In this document: positions 51,231 through 58,268 of the stretch, one piece after another
Layout of the letters: each line of letters begins with the position of its first letter
How positions within the stretch are numbered: position 1 is the stretch's first letter
NCBI GenBank assembly: GCA_003612285.1
Contig: RAYE01000014.1
Coordinates: 1 to 64,000 of the forward strand
Source of the DNA: a bacterium D16-51
Lineage (GTDB): Bacteria; Bacillota; Clostridia; Lachnospirales; Lachnospiraceae
Length of the DNA stretch: 64,000 nt
Direction: 5' to 3'
Notes under the pieces: model-generated
What the model saw: only the letters and a program-made list of their open reading frames with translations
The model's database searches: none
Told to the model about the DNA's origin: nothing
Made by a program: the position numbers and the translations under genes

Positions 51231-51378
51231 TGTTACCTAGTCAGGAAAAAGGCAACGCTGCATGTATGGGATTGGCAGTTTTATGAATAAGCAACTTCCA
51301 TTTTTCGGTAAAATATGGTAGTATAAAATAAGAATAGTGTTATTGCTATTACATATTTGAAAGAAGGGAGGAAGAAAA

Positions 51379-52140
51379 ATGATACAAGGTGTTTCAAACA
51401 GTGGAAGTAACTACTATAGCCAAATTGCAAGTGGTTCAAAGCTTCAGAGCGCTGCAGACGGTCCGGCAGAGCTGGGGATTGTTGAAGGGGAAAAGTCCCA
51501 GATTTCCGGCTATAATGTTGGAACGCGTAATGCAGAGGACGGAAAATCTGTTTTAAATGTAGCAGATGCTGCTTTAGGAGGTATTAGCGAAAGCCTGCAG
51601 AGAATGCGTGAACTGGCAGTCCAGGCATCGAATTCTGCATTAATGTCTAATGACGAAAGGAAAGCAATACAAGATGAAATCAGCCAGTTAAAGCAGGGGA
51701 TTTCTGATATAGCACAAAATACAGAATTTAATACAAAGAAGCTTCTGGACGGGTCCAATACGGATATGCATATTGCTGCAGGGCCAGATGGTTCCGGGCC
51801 TTCCCTTAATACAGGAGATGCAACTTTGAAGGCTCTCGGTATTGAAGACTTTGATGTGACAAAGGACTTTTCTGTGAAGACGATTGATGATGCATTAAAA
51901 ATGGTATCATCAAACCGAAGCAGCGTAGGTGCGCAGAGTAATTCGCTGGATTATACAATTGGGTACAATACACAGACTGCATACAACCTGACAGCAGCAA
52001 CCAGCCGCATGGAGGATACCGATATTGAGAAAGCAGTATTGGATAAAGACAAAGAAGAGGTAATGCGGTCATACCGTTTTATGATGCAGAGAAGGCAGCA
52101 GGAGCAGGAAGCACAAAAACTTTTCATGTTTTATATGTAG
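51379..52140 (+). CDS. Divergent flagellin-like protein
   Basis: A 253-residue protein with a clear flagellin D1 core: IASGSKLQSAADGPAELGIV, then LNVADAALGGISESLQRMRE and LAVQASNSALMSNDERKAIQ, and LDYTIGYNTQTAYNLTAATS then RMEDTDIEKA. The usual N-terminal D0 (MRINHN...) is shortened to MIQGVSNSGSNYYSQ. The normal C-terminal end in LLR is replaced by a basic stretch MRSYRFMMQRRQQEQEAQKL. It may be a minor filament protein or a degenerate copy. The ATG follows AAGGGAGGAAG. No sigma-28 consensus is seen upstream. Confidence 0.8.
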   Translation: MIQGVSNSGSNYYSQIASGSKLQSAADGPAELGIVEGEKSQISGYNVGTRNAEDGKSVLNVADAALGGISESLQRMRELAVQASNSALMSNDERKAIQDEISQLKQGISDIAQNTEFNTKKLLDGSNTDMHIAAGPDGSGPSLNTGDATLKALGIEDFDVTKDFSVKTIDDALKMVSSNRSSVGAQSNSLDYTIGYNTQTAYNLTAATSRMEDTDIEKAVLDKDKEEVMRSYRFMMQRRQQEQEAQKLFMFYM

Positions 52141-52228
52141 AAAAGGGCACCGCCAGCGCTGGTGCCCTAGCAAGAATTGCGAAGCAATTCTTGTCGATGA
52201 CCACTATGTTACAGCGTAATTTTCTATG
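52141..52228 (-). repeat. Hairpin repeat family E, copy 3
   Basis: On the minus strand it reads ATAGAAAATTACGCTGTAAC, ATAGTGGTC, the hairpin CAAGAATTGC/GCAATTCTTG and then GGGCACC...GGTGCCC with T4. On the plus strand the GGGCACC hairpin (52145-52167) directly follows the flagellin stop. Closest in build to copy 1 at 22911. Confidence 0.6.
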
Positions 52229-52288
52229 GCATACAAAATACACCAACAAAGCATATTTTACTTTGTTGGTGTATTTTTGTACAGTTCC

Positions 52289-52942
52289 TTAATTCCGCCC
52301 GATTAATTTCTGAAGGTCTTTTTGGTCTACAATAATCAAAAGTGTGCTTTCTGCTGTGATATTTTCATCCGGGTCTATATTGACAAGCAGGTTTTCCCCC
52401 TGCCTCATGGCGATGACATTGATATTTTCCGTCTGCCGCAGGTTCAGTTCCCGCAAAGTATGGTTTGCCCATTCTGGTCGGACGGCAATTTCTACCATAC
52501 GGATATTTTTAGAGATTTCAATGAAATCCAGGATGTTGCCGGTCACCAGGTGCCTGGCAATCCGTATGCCGGACTCATGTTCAGGTGTTACAATTTTATC
52601 AGCACCGACTTTTTTCAAAATTTTAGTATGGGTGTCGTTTTTGGATTTTGCAAAAACAAGGGGGACGCCGGCTTCCTTACAAAAAATTGTGGCAAGGATG
52701 CTGGCATCCAGGCTGTTGGTAATGGCAACGATTGCGGCATCCATATTGGAAATGCCAAGCGTTGCCATTGTATCGTTGTCACGGATATCAGCACAAACGG
52801 CGCAGGTGGCAATATCCGCAAGCGCCTGGACGCGTTCTTTGTCAATATCAATTGCAAGGACATCTGCACCTGCATTTGAAAGTTCTGCAGCCACGCTGTT
52901 CCCAAATTTTCCAAGTCCAAATACAACAAATGATTTCTTCAT
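52289..52942 (-). CDS. K+ uptake regulatory protein, TrkA/KtrA type
   Basis: The 217-residue cytoplasmic protein has an RCK-N Rossmann domain beginning SFVVFGLGKFGNSVAAELSN with the acidic ribose-binding residue in LAIDIDKERV. An RCK-C domain follows after residue 135 (NIRMVEIAVRPEWANHTLRE). It binds NAD(H) or ATP/ADP and gates the TrkH/KtrB channel. Its partner channel at 54853-56220 is on the same strand but separated by an ECF sigma/anti-sigma cassette. A start with GGAGGGAAAT is clear. Confidence 0.92.
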   Translation of the reverse strand: MKKSFVVFGLGKFGNSVAAELSNAGADVLAIDIDKERVQALADIATCAVCADIRDNDTMATLGISNMDAAIVAITNSLDASILATIFCKEAGVPLVFAKSKNDTHTKILKKVGADKIVTPEHESGIRIARHLVTGNILDFIEISKNIRMVEIAVRPEWANHTLRELNLRQTENINVIAMRQGENLLVNIDPDENITAESTLLIIVDQKDLQKLIGRN

Positions 52943-53070
52943 TTCATTTCCCTCCGTATAACAAAAAAGTGATTTGTGGTTTTATGCAAAATACAGAAGT
53001 ATTCCTATTCTTTTTATCGTTTCTACAAAGGGTTATTATACACTTATTTGAAGAAATAGCAAGATAACAG

Positions 53071-54189
53071 TTATTTCTTCAGTGGAATTCTTTCGCTATC
53101 CAGATAAACTGCCACAATTTTTTCTGCATCCATATAGTTGTACATATCGTATATTTCGCAGGTGTCGTCATCTACTAACTTAACAATAGGATAACTATCT
53201 TTTTCAGTTTTAAATGAAACTACAGAGCCGTCATTTGTTTCGTAGCCGGTGATATTGCCAATAATTTCGTAAATAGAACCAGCGCTGTTTTTCCATGCTG
53301 TTGGCCGTTTAAATTGCAGGCCGATGCTAAATGGCTGTACGGTTACTTTAGTGATTAAAATACTATCCTGTTTTGTGCTTCTTTTTGCATGTTTATCTTT
53401 CAGAGGACATTTATACTGCATATCGTAAACAAAAGATGATTTTTCGGAAGAACCCACAGGTACTTCAAGATTCCAAATATTGCTGGTATCTATTGTTTCA
53501 TCCCCGCAGTAAAGTTCAGAGAGCTTCATTTGTAAATTGGTGTTATCCCATGTTATTTCCCCGTCTGCCCGTTCTAATATAAACTGCATATAGGTGATTC
53601 CCTGTTCTGGTTTCCATGCGATAGTATCCCATGTACCGGAAGTTTTTTCGGAAGTTTCGTCTGCTGTTTTATTTGCAAGCTCTTCTTTATAAATATAAGA
53701 AATAGACCAGCCCTCTATTTCTTTACCCTGGTGGAAAAGGCCGTATTTTTTAAATGAAACAGGATTTTCCAAAGGCCGCATATTTTCAGGGGCTGTAATT
53801 TTTAGCCAGACAAAACATTGTGTCCCAGTTGAAATGACTTTTTCAGCTTCTACCTGAAAGCCATCGTGTTCATCATGAATCATGGTGGATTGAATTACCT
53901 GCTGCTCTTCTAATTTTTCATCCATTTCTTCATCAAGTCCCCAGAAAGCCTGAAAATCCCTGTTCTGGCTGAAGTGGAATACTGCTTCTGCAATTGCTGC
54001 TGTGCTGCATAATAAAATCAATGCCCCAAGGACAACTGCAGCCGTTTTAGCCCATGATATTTTTTCAGGTTCTCTAGCAGGCCTGTCTTTGGTTCGTTCA
54101 TATTCCTTTATGATATTTGCCTGTATCAATTTTTTTTTATCTTCCTCCATATGGATTTTTTGTATAGAATGATATATTTTGTTCATCAT
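53071..54189 (-). CDS. Membrane-anchored anti-sigma-like protein
   Basis: The protein has 372 residues: about 50 cytoplasmic residues, one membrane segment near 50-70 (TAAVVLGALILLCSTAAIAE) and a large external domain of DUF4179/DUF5643-like character with many Trp and Tyr residues (FWGLDEEMDEKLEEQQ and later strands). It starts 59 bp after the sigma-factor stop, so it probably restrains that sigma. It mirrors the 10095 gene in layout but is clearly divergent in sequence. The ATG at 54189 follows AAAGGGGG; a second ATG lies directly after. Confidence 0.72.
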   Translation of the reverse strand: MMNKIYHSIQKIHMEEDKKKLIQANIIKEYERTKDRPAREPEKISWAKTAAVVLGALILLCSTAAIAEAVFHFSQNRDFQAFWGLDEEMDEKLEEQQVIQSTMIHDEHDGFQVEAEKVISTGTQCFVWLKITAPENMRPLENPVSFKKYGLFHQGKEIEGWSISYIYKEELANKTADETSEKTSGTWDTIAWKPEQGITYMQFILERADGEITWDNTNLQMKLSELYCGDETIDTSNIWNLEVPVGSSEKSSFVYDMQYKCPLKDKHAKRSTKQDSILITKVTVQPFSIGLQFKRPTAWKNSAGSIYEIIGNITGYETNDGSVVSFKTEKDSYPIVKLVDDDTCEIYDMYNYMDAEKIVAVYLDSERIPLKK

Positions 54190-54247
54190 TTTACCCCCTT
54201 TACTGAATAGCTGTACCTGCTGGCAGGCGTGCATTTTATCTAAACAG

Positions 54248-54730
54248 CTATTCCTCTTGCAGATACTTTTTTAGAAGTGCCTTTGCTTTGCTGAGCCTGG
54301 AGCGCAGAGTAGATGGTTTTTTCCCTATAATCCCTGCGATTTCTTCTATAGAATATCCTTCGTAATAATGCAGATATACTAAATCTTTGTATTTTTCAGG
54401 CAGGTTAAAAACTGCTTCCATTACATCGCTGAACTCTTCGCTTTTTTCGGCATTATCATCTGCTGGCAGTAATAACGCATCATTGCTTACCCTGTTTTTA
54501 TGCCAAAATGATTTTAACATGTTTTTACAGATGTTCCCGGCGACTGTAATCAGCCATGCTTTTGCATGATTTTCACTTTCAAATATTTTTTCACTCTGCA
54601 TTAGTTTGAGAAATGTTTCCTGTACGGCATCATAGGCATCCTGTTGATTTTTCAGGTGAATCAGGCAGATGCGGAATACCATTTCTCCATATGTCTGATA
54701 CATCTGTAATGTTTCCTCCTGCGCACGCAT
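54248..54730 (-). CDS. ECF-type RNA polymerase sigma factor
   Basis: The 160-residue sigma factor has region 2 at NQQDAYDAVQETFLKLMQSE and HAKAWLITVAGNICKNMLKS, region 4 at LPEKYKDLVYLHYYEGYSIE then EIAGIIGKKPSTLRSRLSKA. This is the SigM/SigW/SigV-like ECF build and is more typical than the 9540 gene. The ATG at 54730 follows AAAGGAGGT. It lies inside the potassium-uptake gene run, 123 bp after TrkH. Confidence 0.92.
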   Translation of the reverse strand: MRAQEETLQMYQTYGEMVFRICLIHLKNQQDAYDAVQETFLKLMQSEKIFESENHAKAWLITVAGNICKNMLKSFWHKNRVSNDALLLPADDNAEKSEEFSDVMEAVFNLPEKYKDLVYLHYYEGYSIEEIAGIIGKKPSTLRSRLSKAKALLKKYLQEE

Positions 54731-54852
54731 ACATTGATTACCTCCTTTCAATATAAATACAACTGAGAAAGGTAAAATGTCCACTTCTAAAGAATATTTT
54801 TACTCTTTGAAAGCGGACATTTTTCTGCTATAGGAAATCGTTGTATTAATTT

Positions 54853-56220
54853 TTACCCAACTGTAACGTCTTCATGTGGGTAGGAAAGTAAGGATGGCTT
54901 TTCATGGCTGCTGATGGCAATTGCCATAGAAATTGGGCCAATCCGGCCAAGGTACATACATAGGATAATTATAATTTTTCCAGCAAGATCCAGTTTAGCA
55001 GTATAATCCCTTGAAAGGCCGACCGTTGCAATGGCGCTGGTGGCTTCATAGGCAATATCTGTCAGGGAGCCGGTTTCAGCAACAGCAAGCGCCAATATGG
55101 CAGTACACAGGACCAGAAAGCTGACGGATGTAACTGCCAATGCTTTCTGGACTGTTTTATGTGGGACTGTTTTATGGAATGCAACCAAATGCTTCTGCCC
55201 TTTTACTGTGGAGAGGGTGCTTAATGCCAGGATTGCAAAAGTAGTTGTTTTAATTCCTCCTGCTGTCCCGATGGAAGAGCCGCCGATAAACATCAGGAAC
55301 ATACAGACGATCACGGTGGTGCCGCGCATGTTTGCCTGGGAAAAGGTTAAAAAGCCGGCGGTTCTTGTTGTGACAGACTGGAACATGCTGGCCTGGAATT
55401 TTTCAAAAAAATTCAAACTGCCGATTGTACCCTTGTTGGTATACTCCAGGCAGAAAACACAAATTGTCCCAAATAAAATTAAAAACCCGGTAGTCAGAAG
55501 GGCGAGTTTTGTGTGGAGATGCAGTTTCTGGAAGCATTGTGAAGGACGTATTCTGTTTTGCCTGATTTCAGAAATAATTCGGAGCAAATCATCCCATACA
55601 ATGTAGCCTGCCCCGCCAAGGATAATCAGAACCATTGTAACAAGGTTCATCCAAGGATTCGTCAGGTATGGCGCCAGGCTGGTATCTCCAAGTAAGTCAA
55701 TGCCTGCGTTGCAAAAGGCAGAGATGCTGTGGAAGACAGAGTACCATATGCCGCACAGGAAGCCGTATTCCGGGACAAATACAAAGGCATAACAGACTGC
55801 ACCGATTCCTTCTACTATAAAAGTCCTGCGGAAAATTTTCCGTAAAAAAGCAACCAAGCCGCTTAAAGTGTCCAGATTTAACGCATCTTCCAGCAAAAGC
55901 CGGTCACGCAGAGTGATTTTCCTGCCGATTAGCATCATAATGCCGGTAGTAAAAGAAATAATGCCTAAGCCTCCAAGCTGTATCAGTATTAAAATGATAA
56001 TTTTACCAAAAAGGCTCCAGTGCAGGTAAGTAGGGACAACAACAAGGCCAGTTACACAGACCGAAGTTGTAGCGGTAAAAAGTGCGTCAACAGGGGAAGT
56101 TATTGTTCCGGCGGCTGAAGAAATGGGAAGCGCCAAGAGCAATGTGCCTATAATGATTGCCCCGAAGAAACCAAGGGCAATAATTTGTGTAGTTGATAAA
56201 TTTTTTTGTGAAAGTTTCAT
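54853..56220 (-). CDS. K+ transporter, TrkH/KtrB type
   Basis: The membrane protein has 455 residues in the four-fold M1-P-M2 pattern. Pore-loop glycines are visible in TATTSVCVTGLVVV, HSISAFCNAGIDLL, GGSSIGTAGGIKTTT and ATSAIATVGLSRDY. It conducts K+ inward, coupled to Na+ or H+, under control of the TrkA/KtrA protein at 52289. The ATG at 56220 lies at the end of the structured leader (56221-56335), which it shares with an acetyltransferase and a recombinase. Confidence 0.93.
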   Translation of the reverse strand: MKLSQKNLSTTQIIALGFFGAIIIGTLLLALPISSAAGTITSPVDALFTATTSVCVTGLVVVPTYLHWSLFGKIIILILIQLGGLGIISFTTGIMMLIGRKITLRDRLLLEDALNLDTLSGLVAFLRKIFRRTFIVEGIGAVCYAFVFVPEYGFLCGIWYSVFHSISAFCNAGIDLLGDTSLAPYLTNPWMNLVTMVLIILGGAGYIVWDDLLRIISEIRQNRIRPSQCFQKLHLHTKLALLTTGFLILFGTICVFCLEYTNKGTIGSLNFFEKFQASMFQSVTTRTAGFLTFSQANMRGTTVIVCMFLMFIGGSSIGTAGGIKTTTFAILALSTLSTVKGQKHLVAFHKTVPHKTVQKALAVTSVSFLVLCTAILALAVAETGSLTDIAYEATSAIATVGLSRDYTAKLDLAGKIIIILCMYLGRIGPISMAIAISSHEKPSLLSYPHEDVTVG

Positions 56221-56335
56221 AGTTTGCACCAAGCCTCAAATGAAAATGCCTGCATTTTCATTTGAGGCGCAAACACAAAGGGTGAAAGATGTGTGTTTGC
56301 ATTTTACCCTTTCTTCTTTTTTTCTTTCACCCTTA
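56221..56335 (-). promoter_or_regulatory. Structured leader element, copy B
   Basis: It is nearly identical to copy A (7646-7762). The third stem is perfect here: GCCTCAAATGAAAATG pairs with CATTTTCATTTGAGGC over CAGG. It ends TTGGTGCAAACT before the ATG of TrkH. The presence of the same leader on a potassium transporter gene suggests transcriptional or translational control and not a gene-specific feature. Confidence 0.75.
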
Positions 56336-56825
56336 ACCTCTTATACGTAAAATACAATACTATGGTGATAATTGGTGATTCTTTGTTTTGGCCTTCTATT
56401 GATATGTACTGGCATCGTACCCCATGGTACAGATTGGCATATTTTTGTCTGCGGATGTCTGGTTTTCTATCCCTAAGGGATTGATGGCCGGATTTGTTCT
56501 GCTGTGATATTTTTTTAGTATATCCCTGTTTGGCAGTTTTAAATCTTTGCTATTTGTTTTATATATGGATAGTCAACAGTATTTTGGCCTAAAATTCCTC
56601 TTGGCTTATGTGGTACTATTATATGCCCTGACACTTCAATTTGCAATATAGCATTTTCAAACACGCTTTAGGCAGGTAGTGAGCAGTAACTTCTGTTTGA
56701 TTAAGTTTGGCCGTGTATAGTAAATTATTTTTGTGAGATAATGAATAGAAATATATTATTAAATGTGAGATTATAAAAGAACAGATATCACATTTTGTTA
56801 CAGGTTTACCACAGGCAGCATGATG
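56336..56825. other. Noncoding gap between two leader elements
   Basis: I see no gene in these 490 bp. It contains a GTACCCCATGGTAC palindrome (56421-56434) and degenerate GTGTATAGTAA and GAGCAGTAAC motifs of repeat family G near 56690-56725. The divergent promoters of TrkH and the recombinase must lie here. Confidence 0.5.
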
Positions 56826-56942
56826 AAAAGGGTGAAAGAAAAAAGAGGAAAGGATAATATGCAAACACAGGTACTTTCACCTTTTTGTGTTTGCGCCTCA
56901 AATGAAAATGCAGGTATTTTCGTTTGAGGCTTGGTGCAAATT
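56826..56942 (+). promoter_or_regulatory. Structured leader element, copy C
   Basis: The third copy of the leader lies on the plus strand before the recombinase. Stem 1 is AAGGGTGAAAG/CTTTCACCTTT, followed by T's like a terminator; stem 2 is GCAAACACA/TGTGTTTGC; stem 3 is GCCTCAAATGAAAATG/TATTTTCGTTTGAGGC. Changes relative to copy B keep pairing as G-U. It ends TTGGTGCAAATT before the ATG. Confidence 0.75.
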
Positions 56943-57803
56943 ATGAAACGGATGGTTAAGGAAAAAATGCTGGGGAGGTTTGAAACTTTTTTAAGGACTG
57001 GGGAGAAAAGCCAGGCAACTATAAGTAAGTACCTGTGCGACATAAGGAAATTGATGAATTATGCAAGGGGCAGGGAAGTGGATAAGGGACTGGTACTTTC
57101 TTATAAAGAAAAACTACTTGAAGAAGATGGATATAAAGTTAGCAGTATTAATTCTTTCCTGGCAGCGGCAAACTGCTTTTTTGGATATATGGGCTGGCAT
57201 GATTTGAAGGTCAAGGCTTATAAGGTGCAGCAGGAAGCTTTTTATCCGGAAAACAAATGCCTTTCTAAAGAAGAATATTTCCGTCTTGTGAAGGAAGCAA
57301 AAAGGCGGGGAAAGGGACGGCTTGCGATGATTTTGCAGACAATCTGTGCTACAGGCATCCGTGTTAGTGAATTGGGGGCTGTTACAGTGGAAGCTGTAAA
57401 AGGGGATTCGGTTGTTGTCCATAATAAAGGGAAAGTACGTACAGTTTTGCTCCCAGACAGCCTGAGAAAGGAACTTCTTTATTATATCAGCAGGAAGGGG
57501 ATTAAGAAAGGGATTGTCTTTTGTACTTCTTCAGGAAAGGCAGTTGACCGTAGCAACGTCTGGAGGGAAATGAAAGAACTTTGCAAAGAGGCAGGTGTTG
57601 AGGAATGTAAGGTGTTCCCGCATAACCTGCGCCATCTGTTTGCGCAGTGTTTTTATGGGATAAAAAAGGATATTGTAAAACTGGCTGACATACTGGGACA
57701 CAGCAGTATAGATACAACGAGGATTTATACAAAGACAACGAGCAGGGAACACAGGAAACAGCTTGACCAGATGGGATTGGTTCTGGTGTGCCGGGAGCAA
57801 TAG
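56943..57803 (+). CDS. Tyrosine recombinase, probable inversion enzyme
   Basis: The 286-residue XerC/D-like recombinase has an N-terminal SAM-like domain (FLRTGEKSQATISKYLCDIR) and a catalytic domain with the full set: Arg in ATGIRVSELGAV, Lys in VHNKGKVRTVLLP, His-x-x-Arg in FPHNLRHLFAQC, His in LGHSSIDTTRIY and the Tyr nucleophile in that same segment. It ends 95 bp before an inverted repeat pair that brackets a promoter, so it most likely flips that segment. It carries the same structured leader as TrkH. The ATG at 56943 is preferred over TTG at 56931. Confidence 0.93.
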   Translation: MKRMVKEKMLGRFETFLRTGEKSQATISKYLCDIRKLMNYARGREVDKGLVLSYKEKLLEEDGYKVSSINSFLAAANCFFGYMGWHDLKVKAYKVQQEAFYPENKCLSKEEYFRLVKEAKRRGKGRLAMILQTICATGIRVSELGAVTVEAVKGDSVVVHNKGKVRTVLLPDSLRKELLYYISRKGIKKGIVFCTSSGKAVDRSNVWREMKELCKEAGVEECKVFPHNLRHLFAQCFYGIKKDIVKLADILGHSSIDTTRIYTKTTSREHRKQLDQMGLVLVCREQ

Positions 57804-57864
57804 GGGCACCGCCTGTGTTGATGGCTGTACAGATGCAGTGTATTACAGCACAAATTTTTTTTAA

Positions 57865-57900
57865 GTAAAAAAACTGCATGCAAATGCATACAGTTTTTAC
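57865..57900. terminator. Bidirectional terminator between recombinase and IRL
   Basis: GTAAAAAAACTG on the left pairs with CAGTTTTTAC on the right (57891-57900), with ATGC/GCAT pairing inside. A-run and T-run allow termination both ways, so leftward transcripts from the invertible promoter would stop before the recombinase. It overlaps the first bases of the left inverted repeat. Confidence 0.75.
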
Positions 57901-57919
57901 AACATAATGATTATTATGT
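57898..57919 (+). repeat. Left inverted repeat of the invertible segment
   Basis: The 22-bp repeat starts TACA and contains ACATAATGATTATTATGT, itself a palindrome with ACATAAT arms around GATT. This is the usual form of a tyrosine-recombinase crossover site. Its exact inverse copy lies at 58241-58262. Confidence 0.85.
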
Positions 57920-57937
57920 TATCCAAATACATATGCC

Positions 57938-57966
57938 ATTGTAACATGGAATCCTTTCTATTTCAA
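57938..57966 (-). promoter_or_regulatory. Invertible sigma-A promoter, now facing left
   Basis: On the minus strand TTGAAA (57961-57966) is followed by a 17-bp spacer and TACAAT (57938-57943). It points toward the recombinase and the terminator at 57865-57900. After inversion its start site would lie about 30 bp from the right repeat, reading into the helicase gene. Confidence 0.82.
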
Positions 57967-58109
57967 GGATTTTTTCTGTTATTTCTCTTTTAGGCGTTTT
58001 TACAGCAGGGCAAGGTATGCCAGCCAAAGCCTGTTTTTAAAAATGTCTTTCTGTGCTGCCATTTTTAATGGAAGTTTGTGAATCTATTCAAAATGCTTTT
58101 CTGCCAATT

Positions 58110-58135
58110 GCCGGGATATTATACCCGGCTTTTTT
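58110..58135 (+). terminator. Rightward terminator inside the invertible segment
   Basis: GCCGGG pairs with CCCGGC over ATATTATA, followed by T6. It blocks read-through from the recombinase side into the exopolysaccharide operon in the present orientation. After inversion it would lie behind the promoter and no longer matter. Confidence 0.85.
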
Positions 58136-58139
58136 GTAT

Positions 58140-58200
58140 TATAGGAAATTGCTGTTATTGTGGCAGTACACAAGAGGCACCAGCGATGGCGGTGCGCTTT
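58140..58200 (+). repeat. Hairpin repeat family E, copy 4
   Basis: It starts TATAGGAAATTGCTGTTATT, then GGCACCAGCGATGGCGGTGC followed by GCTTTT. It matches copies 1 and 2 at both ends. Here it forms a second rightward terminator-like hairpin inside the invertible segment. Confidence 0.6.
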
Positions 58201-58240
58201 TGGGGGTTATTTTTAAACAGAGGCAGCAGGTTTTCCTGTT

Positions 58241-58262
58241 ACATAATAATCATTATGTTGTA
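58241..58262 (-). repeat. Right inverted repeat of the invertible segment
   Basis: ACATAATAATCATTATGT followed by TGTA is the exact reverse complement of 57898-57919 over 22 bp. It lies immediately before the likely start of the helicase gene. Confidence 0.85.
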
Positions 58263-58268
58263 TGGGGA

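Larger units (their letters stand above)
57898..58262. mobile_element. Invertible promoter segment (predicted phase switch)
   Basis: The 22-bp inverted repeats at 57898-57919 and 58241-58262 enclose 321 bp. Inside are one clear sigma-A promoter facing left (57938-57966) and two rightward terminator-like hairpins (58110-58135 and the family E copy at 58140-58200). In this orientation the downstream operon lacks the promoter and faces the terminators; inversion would put the promoter 40 bp before the right repeat, reading rightward. A tyrosine recombinase adjoins. No protein is expected from the segment. Confidence 0.85.

Noticed and set aside
58053-58268. N-terminal extension of the helicase through the invertible DNA
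   Set aside because: The residues look random, cross a terminator hairpin and the right inverted repeat, and would change on inversion.
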